Assembly: GCA_963930655.1 (NCBI GenBank)
Contig: OZ005606.1
Location: forward strand, 17,028,001-17,092,000
Reading direction: 5' to 3'
Length of the DNA: 64,000 nucleotides
Source of the DNA: Myrica gale
Taxonomy: Eukaryota > Streptophyta > Magnoliopsida > Fagales > Myricaceae
In this document: positions 15,101 to 24,685 of the stretch, piece after piece
How the letters are laid out: each line of letters begins with the position of its first letter
Numbering within the stretch: position 1 is the stretch's first letter
Program-made: the position numbers and the translations under genes
Notes under the pieces: generated by a model
The model's database searches: none
Seen by the model: the letters and a program-made list of their open reading frames with translations, nothing else
Told to the model about the DNA's origin: nothing

Positions 15101-18100
15101 GCGAATGCATGTTATGGGTCCCTATGTTTGTTCTATAAGCAATATAACATGAGCAGAGGCAGACAAAAGTCCGCACAAGAAAGCGACAGTCTGATAACTC
15201 AAAAAGGGGATAAATTTAAGACATCGTTAGAATCACTTCCATCTCAACTAGCCACCCAAATTGTCCAAGCATGCGTACGAGCACATACATGCTTGTGTGC
15301 CTTCACCAAAAATGGGAGTGTGTTTCCACAAAAAATTCTCAAAAAAACTTCAGTAACTTAACAATCAGCTCTGAGATGATTTTGCAATTGTTGTCGGCTT
15401 GAGATTGTGCTGTTGTAAGAAAAGTAAATACAAAATGTCCACAAACAGTTCTGGCGAGAGACAGATAAAAGAGAGAGAGAGAGTATAGAACAGCTCTAAC
15501 CTGTTATATCAAGATATTAGGCGTCCACATTTTCGTAGATTGCAATGACTACCCCCATGTGACAATTTTATGGTCAATGGCTTTAATAGTATTGTCCTTT
15601 TATGTTCAGAAATGGTCAACACTTTACAGTTCTAATATTATCGTTGCTTATCCAGTTCCAAGCCAGATAGACGAATGTCATGGTGGTGACAGGTAGTTAA
15701 AACATAATAAGTCACAAAGGAAGAAGTGTAAGAAAGCTGCTAGTTTAGTTATCACTGGATATTAGAATTACGTTCCTTTATGATAGAAAGCTGCTAGTTT
15801 AGTCTTAGTTTCTATCTTCTTCAAAATACAAGTGTAAGATGTATCCACAGAACTTACCCTATTTTCAGGACATTAGCTGCACTGAGGGCATATGACTACA
15901 ATCGATGTAAAGTTGTGATTGGGTCATAATGTAAGTGTTTTGTAGTTGAAGAACTAGTTCCTGGGTTCTTTCTTGAAGTAAGTTTAGAACACAGACCATT
16001 GTTGGATGTCAAACAGGCACAAGTAGCTAGTACATTACACATCTAGGACAAAGAATTGATTGGCTTACAACTTAAAATAGGATTGTCTCAAATCGAAATG
16101 GTGAAGAATCTTTCCCCCCATCAAATCATCTCTTTTTATTACAATAAACATAAAAAAATTCATTCAAATCATCGCTCTCTTCACTTTGTCACCAACTCTC
16201 ATAAACCAAAATTTTGGTTTGCAAACACCACTTTAAAAGTATCAGAAGCTCAACAACAAGAGCATGAAGTCACTGGTTTTGGATGAAGTAGACGCATACG
16301 TAAGTTACAAACAAAAGGGAATAAATAGAAGCTAATTTCTGGATCACCAAATATTAGCAGCAGAATAAAGTATACCATATCTTGCTAAGGTATTAGTGCA
16401 TCATTAGAACCTCGTTTAAAAAGTGGGATTACAATACTTTAAATAATAAGAGAGCTAGTGGCCCCATGTGTATTTTAATTCAGTGTGAGAGAACAATTTT
16501 TAAGAGATATCCAGGAAAGATGTTCTTTTTGGATTGTATGATGCAATACTAATCCGAGGTACAATGATAGACATGGGACCCCCTGCAGTTCGGGTGAACC
16601 CAAACTGCAGCAAATCTGCTGTTCGCTCGGGACCCACACCCGGCTCTCACGAACTGCAGCATAGCGGTCATCCAAACTGCAGCAGAGACGCGCCCGATAG
16701 ACATGATAACTGAACTCCTATATCTATCCTAGATCCCTATATTACTTGAAAGGCTGCGACATCTTTCTATATTTCTAATCAAATTTTGCCATAAAAATTC
16801 ATCTTCTCAAGTGCAAATCAATCTTTCCACCTCTAGACCTAACCCCTCACATCTTCTCAATATGTGGAACGTACTGCCACATTGTCGAGCAATATATCCC
16901 AATTAACATGCAGTACGTTTCAACCAAATGAAATATCATTTCCCATGAAGAGTTGAAAATAATTTGACATTTTTTTTTATAAGTATGGAAAGCTTTATTA
17001 AAAAACTAAAAGAGGTTACAGTACAAAGAGGTATACTGAAACCCTAAGCCAAGCAAGCTACAAAACTCATGAAATCAGAAAAGCCAGCGAAATAGTAACC
17101 CAACACAGCATTGGCCCATAAGAAAAGAAAGCTCATGAGCTTGCCCCTCAACCACTCAATAGACGAAAAAGTATTCTCAAAGCACCGATCATTCCTCTCC
17201 CTCCAAATAGTCCACCAAATGCATAAGGGAATCATCTTCCACACAGTCGAAGCATGAGGATCGTTAAACTTCCTCTTCCAGCTCAAAAACACATCCATCA
17301 CCTTAGAAGGCATAACCCAACAATAGTCCAAAATTTTAAACACGTGAAAATAATTTGACATTGACAAGGCAAAAGATTATATGGGTAGTCCGGGGTTAGA
17401 CTTTGCATTTAATCCTTCAACATTCAGTGATAATATTATGAACCACGAAGCTAAAAGAGATTGTGGCACAAAGATCATAGACTGCAACCATAAATTCTTA
17501 CAGAATTCACTTCTGCTCTTACGGCATGTTTTAACCACAAAAAATGCCCAAAGTTATTTAGCGGACAGATAATGCCATCGAGGTTGAAGGTCATCACTCC
17601 ATCTCACCATAGATAAAACACTGGCGGAGTCTCCACCCCCAACATATAGGGAGAAAACATGCCTATTTCCTTCACCACTCCTACCTCGAATGAGCTTGTT
17701 AGAATATGTACTACGTTTATCCCACATTGGTTATAAAAATGGGTTGCTTGCATTTTGGATCCTGTAAATATGCCCTATGCACAAGTTAAACACAAGTTGA
17801 GCATTAAAAATGTAGTCCTGGGGCTTTCTCTTTCTTTGCTCTTCTTCTCCCGTTAATTTTTTTTTTTTATAGTTTCACCAGAGTTCAATATTTTCGGCAA
17901 CCAAAAGACTCTTCATTTTGCTTCATTCAAACAACAGATCCTGTCGGAACAAAAAAGAGAGAGATTGAAGATCCCAGGAAAATTTCTACTCGAAACCAAC
18001 AGAATCCTAACATCGTAATCATTAACTAAAAGGTCCACATTCACTTCAGCACCACCAAATTAATTGTCACGCGTGTATAAATGTGTCAATATCCAGAGAG

Positions 18101-18298
18101 AGAGAGAAAGGGATGAATACATGGAAAAGTGACGAAGAGGAGGATATGAGGATGGAGTCGGATCTGCGAAGAGAAATTTTGCTTGGTGAGGATCTGCCAT
18201 TCCCCGACGCCGCCCGATTCACAACCAACGGCCAGGTTAAAAAATGCTAGAAGGACGACAAATGGAGCCAACACCACCATCAATCTCCACTCCATCAT
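48..18298 (-). CDS. Secretory thioredoxin-fold protein, seven exons, 3' end outside the window
   Basis: The gene reads right to left. Exons: 18298-18121, 14847-14437, 11784-11704, 11598-11207, 7153-5761, 2159-2065, 189-48. Every junction has GT and AG, and the phases (1,1,1,0,1,0,1) join into one frame of about 897 codons. The product begins with a hydrophobic signal-like segment (about residues 5-24), then a thioredoxin-like region, a GCPSC motif near residues 327-331, a long acidic linker and an NNWCGLCQ thioredoxin active site near residues 778-785. It resembles a large uncharacterised plant protein with thioredoxin folds; I recall Arabidopsis At3g19780 as the likely counterpart but could not check. 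A role in the secretory pathway, as a disulfide handler or scaffold, is inference. The last intron donor at 47-46 shows that the gene continues to the left. Confidence 0.85.
341..487 (+). mobile_element. 5'-truncated LINE 3' end
   Basis: 147 bp ending in an A run. It encodes the same terminal peptide (NAVLGYHFSDFSDFISFVACLA, here split by size: NAVLGYHF then SDFISFVACLA) as the LINE end at 16971-17344. Near-identical 11-bp flanks ATCATTTTACA (330-340) and ATCGTTTTACA (488-498) are a target-site duplication with one change. It lies in the intron between exons 7 and 6. Confidence 0.75.
499..2064. other. Intron 6 sequence, nothing recognised
   Basis: AT-rich intronic sequence. No coding segment in phase with the gene and no terminal repeats were seen. 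Confidence 0.5.
2065..2159 (-). CDS. Exon 6
   Basis: 95-nt exon after CAG ending at 2160. It encodes DNLNDALTKLPLIYLMDCTL then NDCSMLFQSMDQ, which reads as a thioredoxin beta strand following the CGLC helix. It ends at CAG before GT at 2064-2063. Confidence 0.75.
3000..4379. mobile_element. hAT-like non-autonomous element, 1380 bp
   Basis: Starts TAGGGCTGCACAACC and ends in GTTCAACCCTA, inverted termini flanked by an exact 8-bp duplication GCATGAAG (2992-2999 and 4380-4387). Subterminal GGTCCGGTCCG-type repeats lie at both ends. The inside is AT-rich with internal duplications (around 3600-3700 and 3810-3910) and a CT microsatellite. No transposase is visible. It sits in the large intron between exons 6 and 5. 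Confidence 0.8.
4010..4262. repeat. CT-rich microsatellite
   Basis: About 250 bp of CTCTCT/CCCTCTC with few interruptions, inside the hAT-like element. Open frames here are compositional. Confidence 0.9.
4388..5760. other. Intron 5 sequence, nothing recognised
   Basis: Unique-looking AT-rich intron with a run of about 13 G near 5419-5431. No exon or terminal repeat is visible. Confidence 0.5.
5761..7153 (-). CDS. Exon 5: acidic linker plus C-terminal thioredoxin-like domain
   Basis: The largest exon, 1393 nt without a stop. It opens LEGDTHDIGPTLPANKPSII, then FVDRLSNLSE. A long Ser/Glu-rich linker follows (about 6850-6290), then a second folded part with FEGSFFFSDGNYRLLRALTG and VLVLFSNNWCGLCQRMELVV. 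CGLC is a thioredoxin-type CxxC. The donor is GT at 5760-5759 (GTAAGC). Confidence 0.85.
7154..8640. other. Intron 4 sequence, possible old repeat
   Basis: The right half has recurring short motifs such as GCACGAGG, AGCATGAG and TAGCATGATATGG (about 7770-7960). No coding potential was recognised. Confidence 0.35.
8650..11090 (+). mobile_element. 5' half of a LINE, decayed and lacking its RT end
   Basis: Antisense to the host gene. From about 8736 it encodes a DUF4283-like ORF1 start (FGAVWMVNMTDKL). After several breaks, 10640-11085 encodes a LINE endonuclease: ASGGILILWDS, FSGVYGPND near 10835 and GGDFNV near 10935, with stops between blocks. The sequence stops abruptly near 11090, before the RT domain. 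LINEs usually lose the 5' end, so losing the 3' half suggests a later deletion. The left boundary is approximate. Confidence 0.7.
11207..11598 (-). CDS. Exon 4: middle region with a GCPSC motif
   Basis: Begins after CAG at 11599 with VEKWKCGVEHALSGVPWLGE and ends in frame at GAG before GTAATT. WLAVLYFAGCPSCFKILEEE resembles a thioredoxin strand-CxxC-helix start. It is preceded by a charged segment (REFFLPPERHRFGLISE). Confidence 0.8.
11704..11784 (-). CDS. Exon 3: 81-nt linker exon
   Basis: A short exon between TAG (ending 11785) and GT (11703-11702). It encodes about 27 residues (GDLLGTSFNGETNRSPTLQA and on) with no known motif. It is supported by perfect phase agreement with both neighbours and by its intact splice sites. 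Confidence 0.65.
12141..12734 (-). pseudogene. LINE RT C-terminal zinc-binding domain (zf-RVT)
   Basis: Frame of about 197 codons: WTGSKDGKFSVKSMYDGL, VSFFVWEAALGRSLTSDNL, a Cys/His cluster CFLCRCSGESVNHVLLHCPY, then IWWCLWRERNRRCFED. These are typical of the end of plant LINE ORF2. The RT itself is missing upstream, and the frame overlaps the end of the 407-codon frame. Confidence 0.8.
12611..13834 (-). CDS. LINE ORF1-like protein, 407 codons, open
   Basis: The first about 110 residues resemble plant LINE ORF1 (DUF4283-like): LSRFGLVWLANLFGHLVEGK, then SSRALLAQGCSNMNGCYVV. A low-complexity Gly/Ser/Pro region follows. The last about 80 residues come from reading the 3' LINE half out of frame after the internal junction near 12735. 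It is probably not a host gene; translation is unproven. Confidence 0.5.
   Translation of the reverse strand: MIEAKTFQFSVSSFGSVTISELSRRSQSSISLSRFGLVWLANLFGHLVEGKDARLFSKKFNDSSRALLAQGCSNMNGCYVVIAEFGEKCKRGAVMVPEGNSGAGWQAFLQMSEELIAVIGVLRRKKKGCAPPQITPGISFAAVVRAGSSKKKVVAEQESRLCNVEGGSVYSKLVGVPKVAHAVEGVGNVISRCHQVGEESGVTAGSEGLLWVHLMKLKDELDRLVGLAKYLGLDQNQPWLHSGVTERLVASNNQHVGSFAQNQLVGPGREAQAGGPGPSSFLAPGYVSEPISQGLGSIGEAVGLVAEAQMLPARWMVDSDQLEVSPSTPRRAGGDGGRAGEGQTTPASSLVVSVPHGLSRSSPRRRMCLNGRALRMASFLLSQCTMGLQEGVIPLFRGRRFGDRCAL
14437..14847 (-). CDS. Exon 2: rest of first thioredoxin-like region
   Basis: The acceptor CAG ends at 14848. The exon completes Trp and continues SGEFRSLKKEVGHVV. The join gives PWSGEF where an active thioredoxin has WC-x-x-C, so this domain lacks the redox cysteines. 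Further on come TILYFHHSKSYKYRGRY and LLLEFCGWTPKLLAKE. The donor is GT at 14436-14435, phase 1. Confidence 0.8.
14848..16565. other. Intron 1, right-hand part, nothing firm
   Basis: AT-rich intron. A segment at about 16100-16230 resembles segments at about 58955-59080 and, inverted, about 37170-37330, so it is probably a dispersed repeat. No exon was recognised. Confidence 0.4.
16576..16695. mobile_element. 120-bp MITE-like insertion with 10-bp duplication
   Basis: A GC-rich 120-bp block in AT-rich intron, flanked by exact GATAGACATG (16566-16575 and 16696-16705). Inside, CTGCAGTT and AACTGCAG recur in both orientations, allowing hairpins. The 9-10 bp duplication would suit a MULE-type element; termini are not clearly inverted. 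Confidence 0.6.
16971..17344 (-). mobile_element. 5'-truncated LINE fragment
   Basis: 374 bp, minus strand, with the A tail at 16971-16979. It encodes the LINE ORF2 end: FVSWKRKFND-like helix (FLSWKRKFNDPH), IWWTIWRERNDRCFEN and a terminal FVACLA. A duplication TGAAAATAATTTGACAT flanks it (16954-16970 and 17345-17361). Clean 5'-truncated target-primed insertion. Confidence 0.85.
18121..18298 (-). CDS. Exon 1: signal peptide and start of first thioredoxin-like region
   Basis: Start ATG at 18298-18296, with a second ATG directly after it. The first residues, MMEWRLMVVLAPFVVLLAFF, look like a cleavable signal peptide, followed by an EWQILTKQNFSSQI stretch and the strand LLFVTFP. The frame stays open upstream to at least 18400, but a start here puts the hydrophobic stretch at the N-terminus. 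Exon 1 ends CCA-T before GT at 18120-18119; the split codon becomes Trp with exon 2. Confidence 0.8.
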
Positions 18299-20300
18299 AC
18301 TCTCAGTGCTCTGAATTCTGTGGAAGACAGTCTCTTCTGCGTTACTGAAACTGACACCGCAACAAGTGAACGTCCATGAGTCTTGGGCCCGTCGGCTCAA
18401 GTCTCGTCGTAATTACCCCAATTAAGCTACCGGACAGCCCTACCAATGTTGTGTTTGGTGATAATGACGACGAAACGGGTGGCGTTTCGGCCGAAACTTT
18501 TTATGAATCCAAACTCTTCATTCTAGTACCGCAAATTTGTCTATAAGAAGAATACAACATTGGCAGAAAACATGCTCGTTTTCATACTGTTTTTCAAAGA
18601 TTTTAAGTATATTTATAAAATTATTACCGAACATATTCAGAATTCAAACACAAACATCAATACATTTTACACAATCTCCAACAATTTTTTAATTTTTTAT
18701 TCAACATACATTTTCTCTCTCTATACTTTTTCACATAACTCCAATATTTTTTTATTAAACAATTACATCAAATCATTTCTCTCTCCACTTTATACAAACA
18801 CCAATAAAACATTATTCAACATAAATATTAACAACTTCTTTAACGTCCTACATTTTTACTCAAAACCAACGTAATCATGAGTTAGTTCCTTTTTTACTGC
18901 AAAATTACAAAAAATTAGACACACGCAGTGATGGAAAAAAAAGACAGTAGGCCCACGAACAGTCAAGAGAGGCCCACCAGGATATCAGGGCCCGACCCAT
19001 CCCAAAGGTGTCGGCCCAGAAGTGGGGTTGATCGATCTTAGCGTTTTGACAGGATTAACAACTACAGTTACACGGCCACGTGGCAGTCTTTCTTTCTCTC
19101 TGCTTTCTGCTTTTTCGTTTGGTCCAGGCTCCAATTTATTCTTCGAGCCAATCAAATCGTACAACCACAGTTCAATCACGAGTCTGATAAGGATAGTACT
19201 ATTTTGGACGATGATCTCCTTCTTCTTCTTCTGTTTTCGTTTTCGTCCCCGTCTTCATGCTTCACGAAGAGAAAGCCCTTGCCCAAAACAAGAGAGAGAA
19301 AAACACTTCTTGCTGCCTCCATTCTTCTTCTTCCTCAGAGAAAGTCATTTCTTTCTTTAACTTTTTTTTGTTGCTTTATTTTTTCCGCACTTATTCTTGT
19401 CACAACCATTCGTGTTTGTTATCTTTTTGCATGTGAATTTGAACTTTCCTCCTTGAAATGAACCAAGTCAGAGTCGTTAGACATTGTCATCTCAATTTTG
19501 GAGAGCTCTTCCCAATTTTCTGCTTTGTTGAATCCCTCAAAGTTTTTTTTTAAAAAAAAAATGGGCTAATTCATCTACTTTCCGCTTACACATATGATAT
19601 CAGCTATAAGATCATGAACCACAAATAATATGCATCTTCAAGAACAACAAGTGAAACAACCGAAAGATTTTTTCTTCGCTCATAAACTTTTACAAAATTT
19701 ACATTCCTATTTAGATAGATGTTCCTCAACTATCTGGTAAGAAACACTTCTGAAAACCACAGGGCGAGGGAAACTTCCTTTTAGTTCTTCTTAGCCAGTG
19801 AAGATTTGGGATTTGTGGTTCTCTTTATTGGTGCTGCAAATGCGATGCGAAATGAACCTGGATTTTGGGTTGTGGGGTCTGGGTTGGTGTTGGAAGTGGT
19901 GTTCTACATGGTCGTGACGGAGTAGTTAAGCCACTGACTCTGAAGGACAGAGGCACCAAGAACAACTCTCTCTCCTTAATAGCTTGAAGTCTCCTGAAAA
20001 AGGAAAGAAGAGGAAGAAGATAATAAGTTTGAGATAGCAAGCAACGACGTTAAAAAACGTGATGTAACGCTGGCAGGCTATAGGGGAGAAGGCTCTGGTT
20101 TTGGTGGACGAGGGTCCTTGGGGTCCAACTTCTAAACCAGAATCAGGAGTAGGACCTTAAACCAGGACCTGAGCTCGTTTCCAAACGAGCCCTTGAGTGC
20201 TCAAGGCCCAAAGGATCATAAATCTTATAATGATTGATTATTATAAATGATCATTAAACTTATTGATTTTCCCACCTCTTGGTTTTCCACCATTTATATA
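18299..20300. promoter_or_regulatory. Upstream region of the thioredoxin-fold gene
   Basis: No confident coding segment. It holds CT-rich leader-like sequence at 19090-19400, an A/T run near 19545-19560 and a small palindrome at about 20172-20189 (GCTCGTTT, AAACGAGC). A leader of a divergent gene is possible, but no coding exon follows. Confidence 0.3.
19074..19083. promoter_or_regulatory. G-box palindrome
   Basis: GCCACGTGGC is a perfect 10-bp palindrome with the CACGTG G-box core bound by plant bZIP and bHLH factors. It lies about 780 bp upstream of the thioredoxin-fold gene start. Function is inferred. Confidence 0.35.
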
Positions 20301-20379
20301 TATTTTTAATTCCCTTTTAATTTTATCTATAACTGTATGCCTATATAAAGAGGTTTTGAGATACATTACAAATACTGAG

Positions 20380-21110
20380 CACTCTTTCAGCCTTAAGCAT
20401 TTGCATGCGAACATGAAATCAAATGGGTGGAAGGGACAAGCATACAAAGATGAGTTGTCGCATGTGCAAAATCATGCACAGAAGCGGGGTTCAAACATCA
20501 CATGGAAGAATTGAAGAAAATAAGCCAGCCTTCATCCAAGTACCTTAACTTGCTTAACCCAATGTCATGGTCGATGCATGCTTTTGGAACCAACTACAAA
20601 AGTGATCAGCTGATGAATAATGCTGCGAATATGTTTAACTCATGAGTGACTGAGTCCAGAGACAAGCCCATATTAAGCATGCTTGAGATAATCTAAAGGC
20701 AACTAATAAACCGTTTCAATACCAAGCGAGAGTCGTTGGATGGAGCAAACTTCGACATATGCCCACGAATTCAAACAAAGTTGGAGTGGTCAAAGACTCT
20801 GAGATCCACTTCATTTGTCAATGGCGTAACGGAGTAGAGTTTGAGGTTGACCACCACACAGTAGAGAGACACGTGGTGAATATCCGTGGTAAATCATGAT
20901 CGTGCGGGAGGTGGCAATTAAATAAGATTCCTTGCTCGCATGTCATTTCAGCTATCTACTTCACTAGGTGTGAGCTCGAGCAGTACATAGATGACTGCTA
21001 CCAGATAGTGGCCTACTGCCAGGCGTACTTGGTGAGTTTCAATCCCATGTCGGGGCTCGAGGAGTGGCCGAAGTCAAGTGGTAGTGCGATTATACTCCCT
21101 AGCTGATTAG
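20380..21110 (+). pseudogene. MULE transposase fragment with SWIM zinc finger
   Basis: Broken frames encode FSLKHLHANMKSNGWKGQAY, then MNNAANMFNS and RDKPILSMLEII, and near 20905-20960 CGRWQLNKIPCSHVISAIY, the C-x-H part of a SWIM zinc finger. These are features of MuDR-type transposases. Several stops make it non-functional. Confidence 0.75.
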
Positions 21111-21699
21111 TTTATGTTTTGGGCCGTCTTTTCTTTTTCCAACACACTTTTTTGTTTAGATTTTTGGGATGCACGCAAGCCCTTGCGTTTCGGCCCTGCG
21201 AACCACAATTATCACATCTCATGACGTACCCTGTTGACTAATCTTGTAGGGGACTACCGGTTCATGGGGTTTTCTTCTGGACTTTTTGGGTCTCCCAGGT
21301 TGAATCAAAACAAAAGGTGGTATGATTTTATCTTTGGAATCATCCTTAGGCCATTCCTATGGGTGGGCATAACATGTATCCCATGCTCGTATGATTTAAG
21401 GTAAGTTGCCATGTTGTAACAATCGGCGACATACTCCTCGGGGCAATGTCTACACGGGTAAATCGTTGCACATGCGTGAATTCATAGAATTACTCATAGC
21501 TGCCACTTCCTAAAAGAGGATATGAAGGCCTTGAGGTCTATGAACTATGACTCTTGTGCATCAGCATACACAAATCCAACCCACTTTGCCATCAGGATAC
21601 ACAAATCCTTGAGTTGCTCTTAGAGGTTTCCAACTTCTTAAATATTTTGGGACAAAATGACTCTGGTGCATGTTGAATAGTTGGCTCTGCCCCCTCTTT

Positions 21700-22109
21700 T
21701 TTTTTTAAAAAAATCTCACCAGCAGTTGTCGTCTTATTGCTTCACACATGGTAATGATATGCTTGCCACGTGCTTCCCTAATCCAAGCATTGAATGTTTC
21801 AACAAGGTTACTCAAAAGCATGCCGCTCTTGCAACCTACAGTGAATGTGTGCCTTGACCATAGGGCCTAATTGATGTTGCTCAGATATTTGTGGGCACCC
21901 AGACTCAAAACTTCGATCTTTAGCATACTATCTTCAAAAGATGTGTGGTTTGTTGATGTCACTACGGCCCATATGACATCCTTTAGTGACTTGCCCTTAT
22001 ACTTAGCACTCTTAAGATTGGTATAGAGATGATGAACACAAAATCGATGCTCCACCTCAAGTAGTTCATGTTCGAAGGTACGCCTCAAACCGTGCATTAT
22101 GTTCAACAT
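21700..22109 (-). pseudogene. MULE transposase fragment, opposite strand
   Basis: Encodes EHRFCVHHLYTNLKSAKYKG and, after a stop, LLSNLVETFNAWIREARGKH, then ITMCEAIRRQLL. It is the same transposase region as the previous fragment but inverted and divergent, so the two are separate remnants or parts of a rearranged element. Confidence 0.75.
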
Positions 22110-22199
22110 ATAAACTTAAAACAAGATTCTAACCAAATACATAAAAGTAATATCAGAAAGTAAAACAAGACCATTTGTCTATCACTCATAAATGTCCAA

Positions 22200-23200
22200 C
22201 ATCAAATTGAGAGTTAAAGCAATATTTTCTGATAAGGTAGAGACTTTTAAAGCAGGACTAGTTGCGAAAGGTTATACTCAAAAGCATGGTATTGACTATG
22301 AGGAAACCTCTTCACCAGTAGTTATGATGAAGTCCATTAGAATCCTATTGTCAATCGCTGCTCCTTATGATTATGAGATCTGACAGATGGATGTGAAAAC
22401 TGCATTTTTGAATGGGTACATCCAAGATGAGATTTATATGGAACAACCTAAAAGTTTCCTTTCTCCTGGACAAGAACTAAAGTGTGCAAACTGAACAAGT
22501 CCATTTATGGACTAAAACAGACATCACATTGCTGAAACATCCATTTTGATGAGATGATCAAATCGTTTGGTTTCTCGCAAAACTTAGATGAATCGCGTTT
22601 ACAAGAGGATTAGTGGGACTTCAGTATTGTTTCTTATTCTTTATGTTGATGATATTCTACTCATAGGGAATGACATTGGTGCAATGTCATCAGTGAAAAT
22701 ATGGTTAGCGAACCATTTTTCAATAAAATACCTCGGGAAAGCATCCTACATTCTTGGGATCAATGTTTTTAGAAACCGAGAAAAGAGGCTTTAAGGGCTT
22801 TCACAAGCCCATTACATTGACAAGATATTGACACGGTAAAACTTATAGGATGCCAAGAAAGAGTTTTTACCCTTTAGGCATAATATTCATCTCTCCAATA
22901 AGATGTCTCCTAAGACATAGGAAGAGAGAGATAATAAGATGAGGAAGTTTCCTTATGTTTCAGCTGTAGGAAGCCTCATGTATGCAATGCTCTGTACAAG
23001 GCCATATATCAGTCATGCAGTTAGTGTTGTGAGTAGATATCAATCAGACCCGGGCATTGAGCACTGGACAATGGTCAAACATATTCTCAAATACTTGAGA
23101 ACAACTAAACACTATTGTCTAGTGTGTGGTGGAGAGGATATGCTGACCGTCTAGGGATACACAGATTCCACATCAAATATTCTAGATAATGTTGGGCCTT
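22200..23200 (+). pseudogene. Ty1/Copia reverse transcriptase, decayed
   Basis: Order of motifs matches Copia RT: KAGLVAKGYTQKHGIDYEET, QMDVKTAFLNGYIQDEIYME, LYVDDILLIGND near 22640 (the catalytic YVDD), then VGSLMYAMLCTRPYISHAVS, and HWTMVKHILKYLRTTKHY. Many stops and frame shifts. Gag, protease, integrase and clear LTRs were not seen. Confidence 0.85.
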
Positions 23201-24685
23201 GTGCATAGTAAGTGAATTTGTATAATTGTTCAATATGGAATCCACCAGTCTCTTGTTGAGACAATATATTCATTATGTCTATATATTGTTGGACTCAAAT
23301 AAAAACGCTGCGCAGCGAGATTTTGTGAAAAATGTTTTCACGATTTTTGAGAAAATTGTTTATGTAAATTTTTAGGAGTCCAACTAGGTACAGACTTAGA
23401 ATTAAGAATTATATGAGCTAAGGACTTAATAGATGATATTATTCCGGACCTATTAGCTCATGTGGAATATAGTATGGTGGAAGGATAAATAAGCATATAA
23501 TTGTTAGCAAAACGAATTTCACACAAAAACAATCTCATTATCTCGGGGGTCAATTGTGATATGTTAATGAACATTATCACAATTTGTAGAAGCCCATAAA
23601 TTCGGATCACAGAATATAAGAGGGTTTAATGAAAAATTATTTTTCATGACGATCCTACGGCCGAGATTTTAAAGTCCCTAAAGATCTCACGCATAAGCAC
23701 AATTGACTTCTGAGCCAGCCATTATAAATAGCTCATAAGCTCATTTGAGAAGGATTGAGAATTTTTCACATCAGACTTTCTCTCTCTAGAAACCTCTCTC
23801 TCAAAACTGTGTGTGTGGATCTGAAGGAGGCAGAACGCTTGAGCTGCTTTGATTCAATGATCATTTCCGCTGTAAAATCGCACTCCGGCACGGGGCGTGA
23901 CACATATATTGAAGGAATCCGAAACTTCCCATTTCAATTTCTCATGCTCAAATTTTCACATATAATCGATAGATCTAAAGTTATCTTTGTTAAATCAAGG
24001 AAAAGATAATGTAGAATTGCTTAATAGCAAGTGGGTAACAAAATCCATAAAAAATTTCAGCCCAAAAACAAAAAAATCACAAAAACCCAAATATGAGAAT
24101 TTTGGATTTATCCTACGGGACCACAAATGCACTTCAACATTCTAATAAGGACAAAACAATGAAAAATAAGAATTTACTAACCTTTTCTTGTTGGTAGTGG
24201 GTGATTATAATGGTTGAATCACACCAAAATCAAGATATGAAAATGGTCTCCTTAGTCGATGGCAGAGAGAGTTTGGGTGAGGAGAGAGACAAGTTTTGAA
24301 AAAGTAAAACTTTACAACTTAAGTTATAGGGTTAAAACACTTGTTTATGCTGAATATGCCCTCACCACTAACCTGGCCACTCCTCTGCACCTCCAATATT
24401 CATAATAGACTACACATAAACTATATCAACGAAAATCACAGAATTTTATTCATTTACACAATTAAAATCAGTGACATCAATAACATGATTAAAATGCATT
24501 CAACATTTTTAATCGTGATTAAAATCAAACAAATATATTGAAAAAACGTTTCTTGCAAGGTAATGTGAGCTGCATTACATGTAGATATGTCCTTTTTCCA
24601 AACTTGTTTTGAAGATATTTTAGAAGATGATTGCAAACTCTTAGACACAATTTCAACTTGTCTAGCAAGGTTACTAACTCGAATA
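23201..24685. other. Intergenic, LTR-like end motif, otherwise unassigned
   Basis: Contains an inverted pair GTTGGACTC / GAGTCCAAC about 100 bp apart (from about 23288), a 12-bp palindrome CGCTGCGCAGCG near 23307, and CACGGGGCGTGACA ending at 23902, like the 3' ends of other LTRs here. No matching 5' end was found. Confidence 0.35.

Noticed and set aside
19022-19461. Two overlapping open frames of 85-112 codons
   Set aside because: CT-rich, Phe/Ser/Leu-only peptides in a leader-like region; no domain or splice partner.
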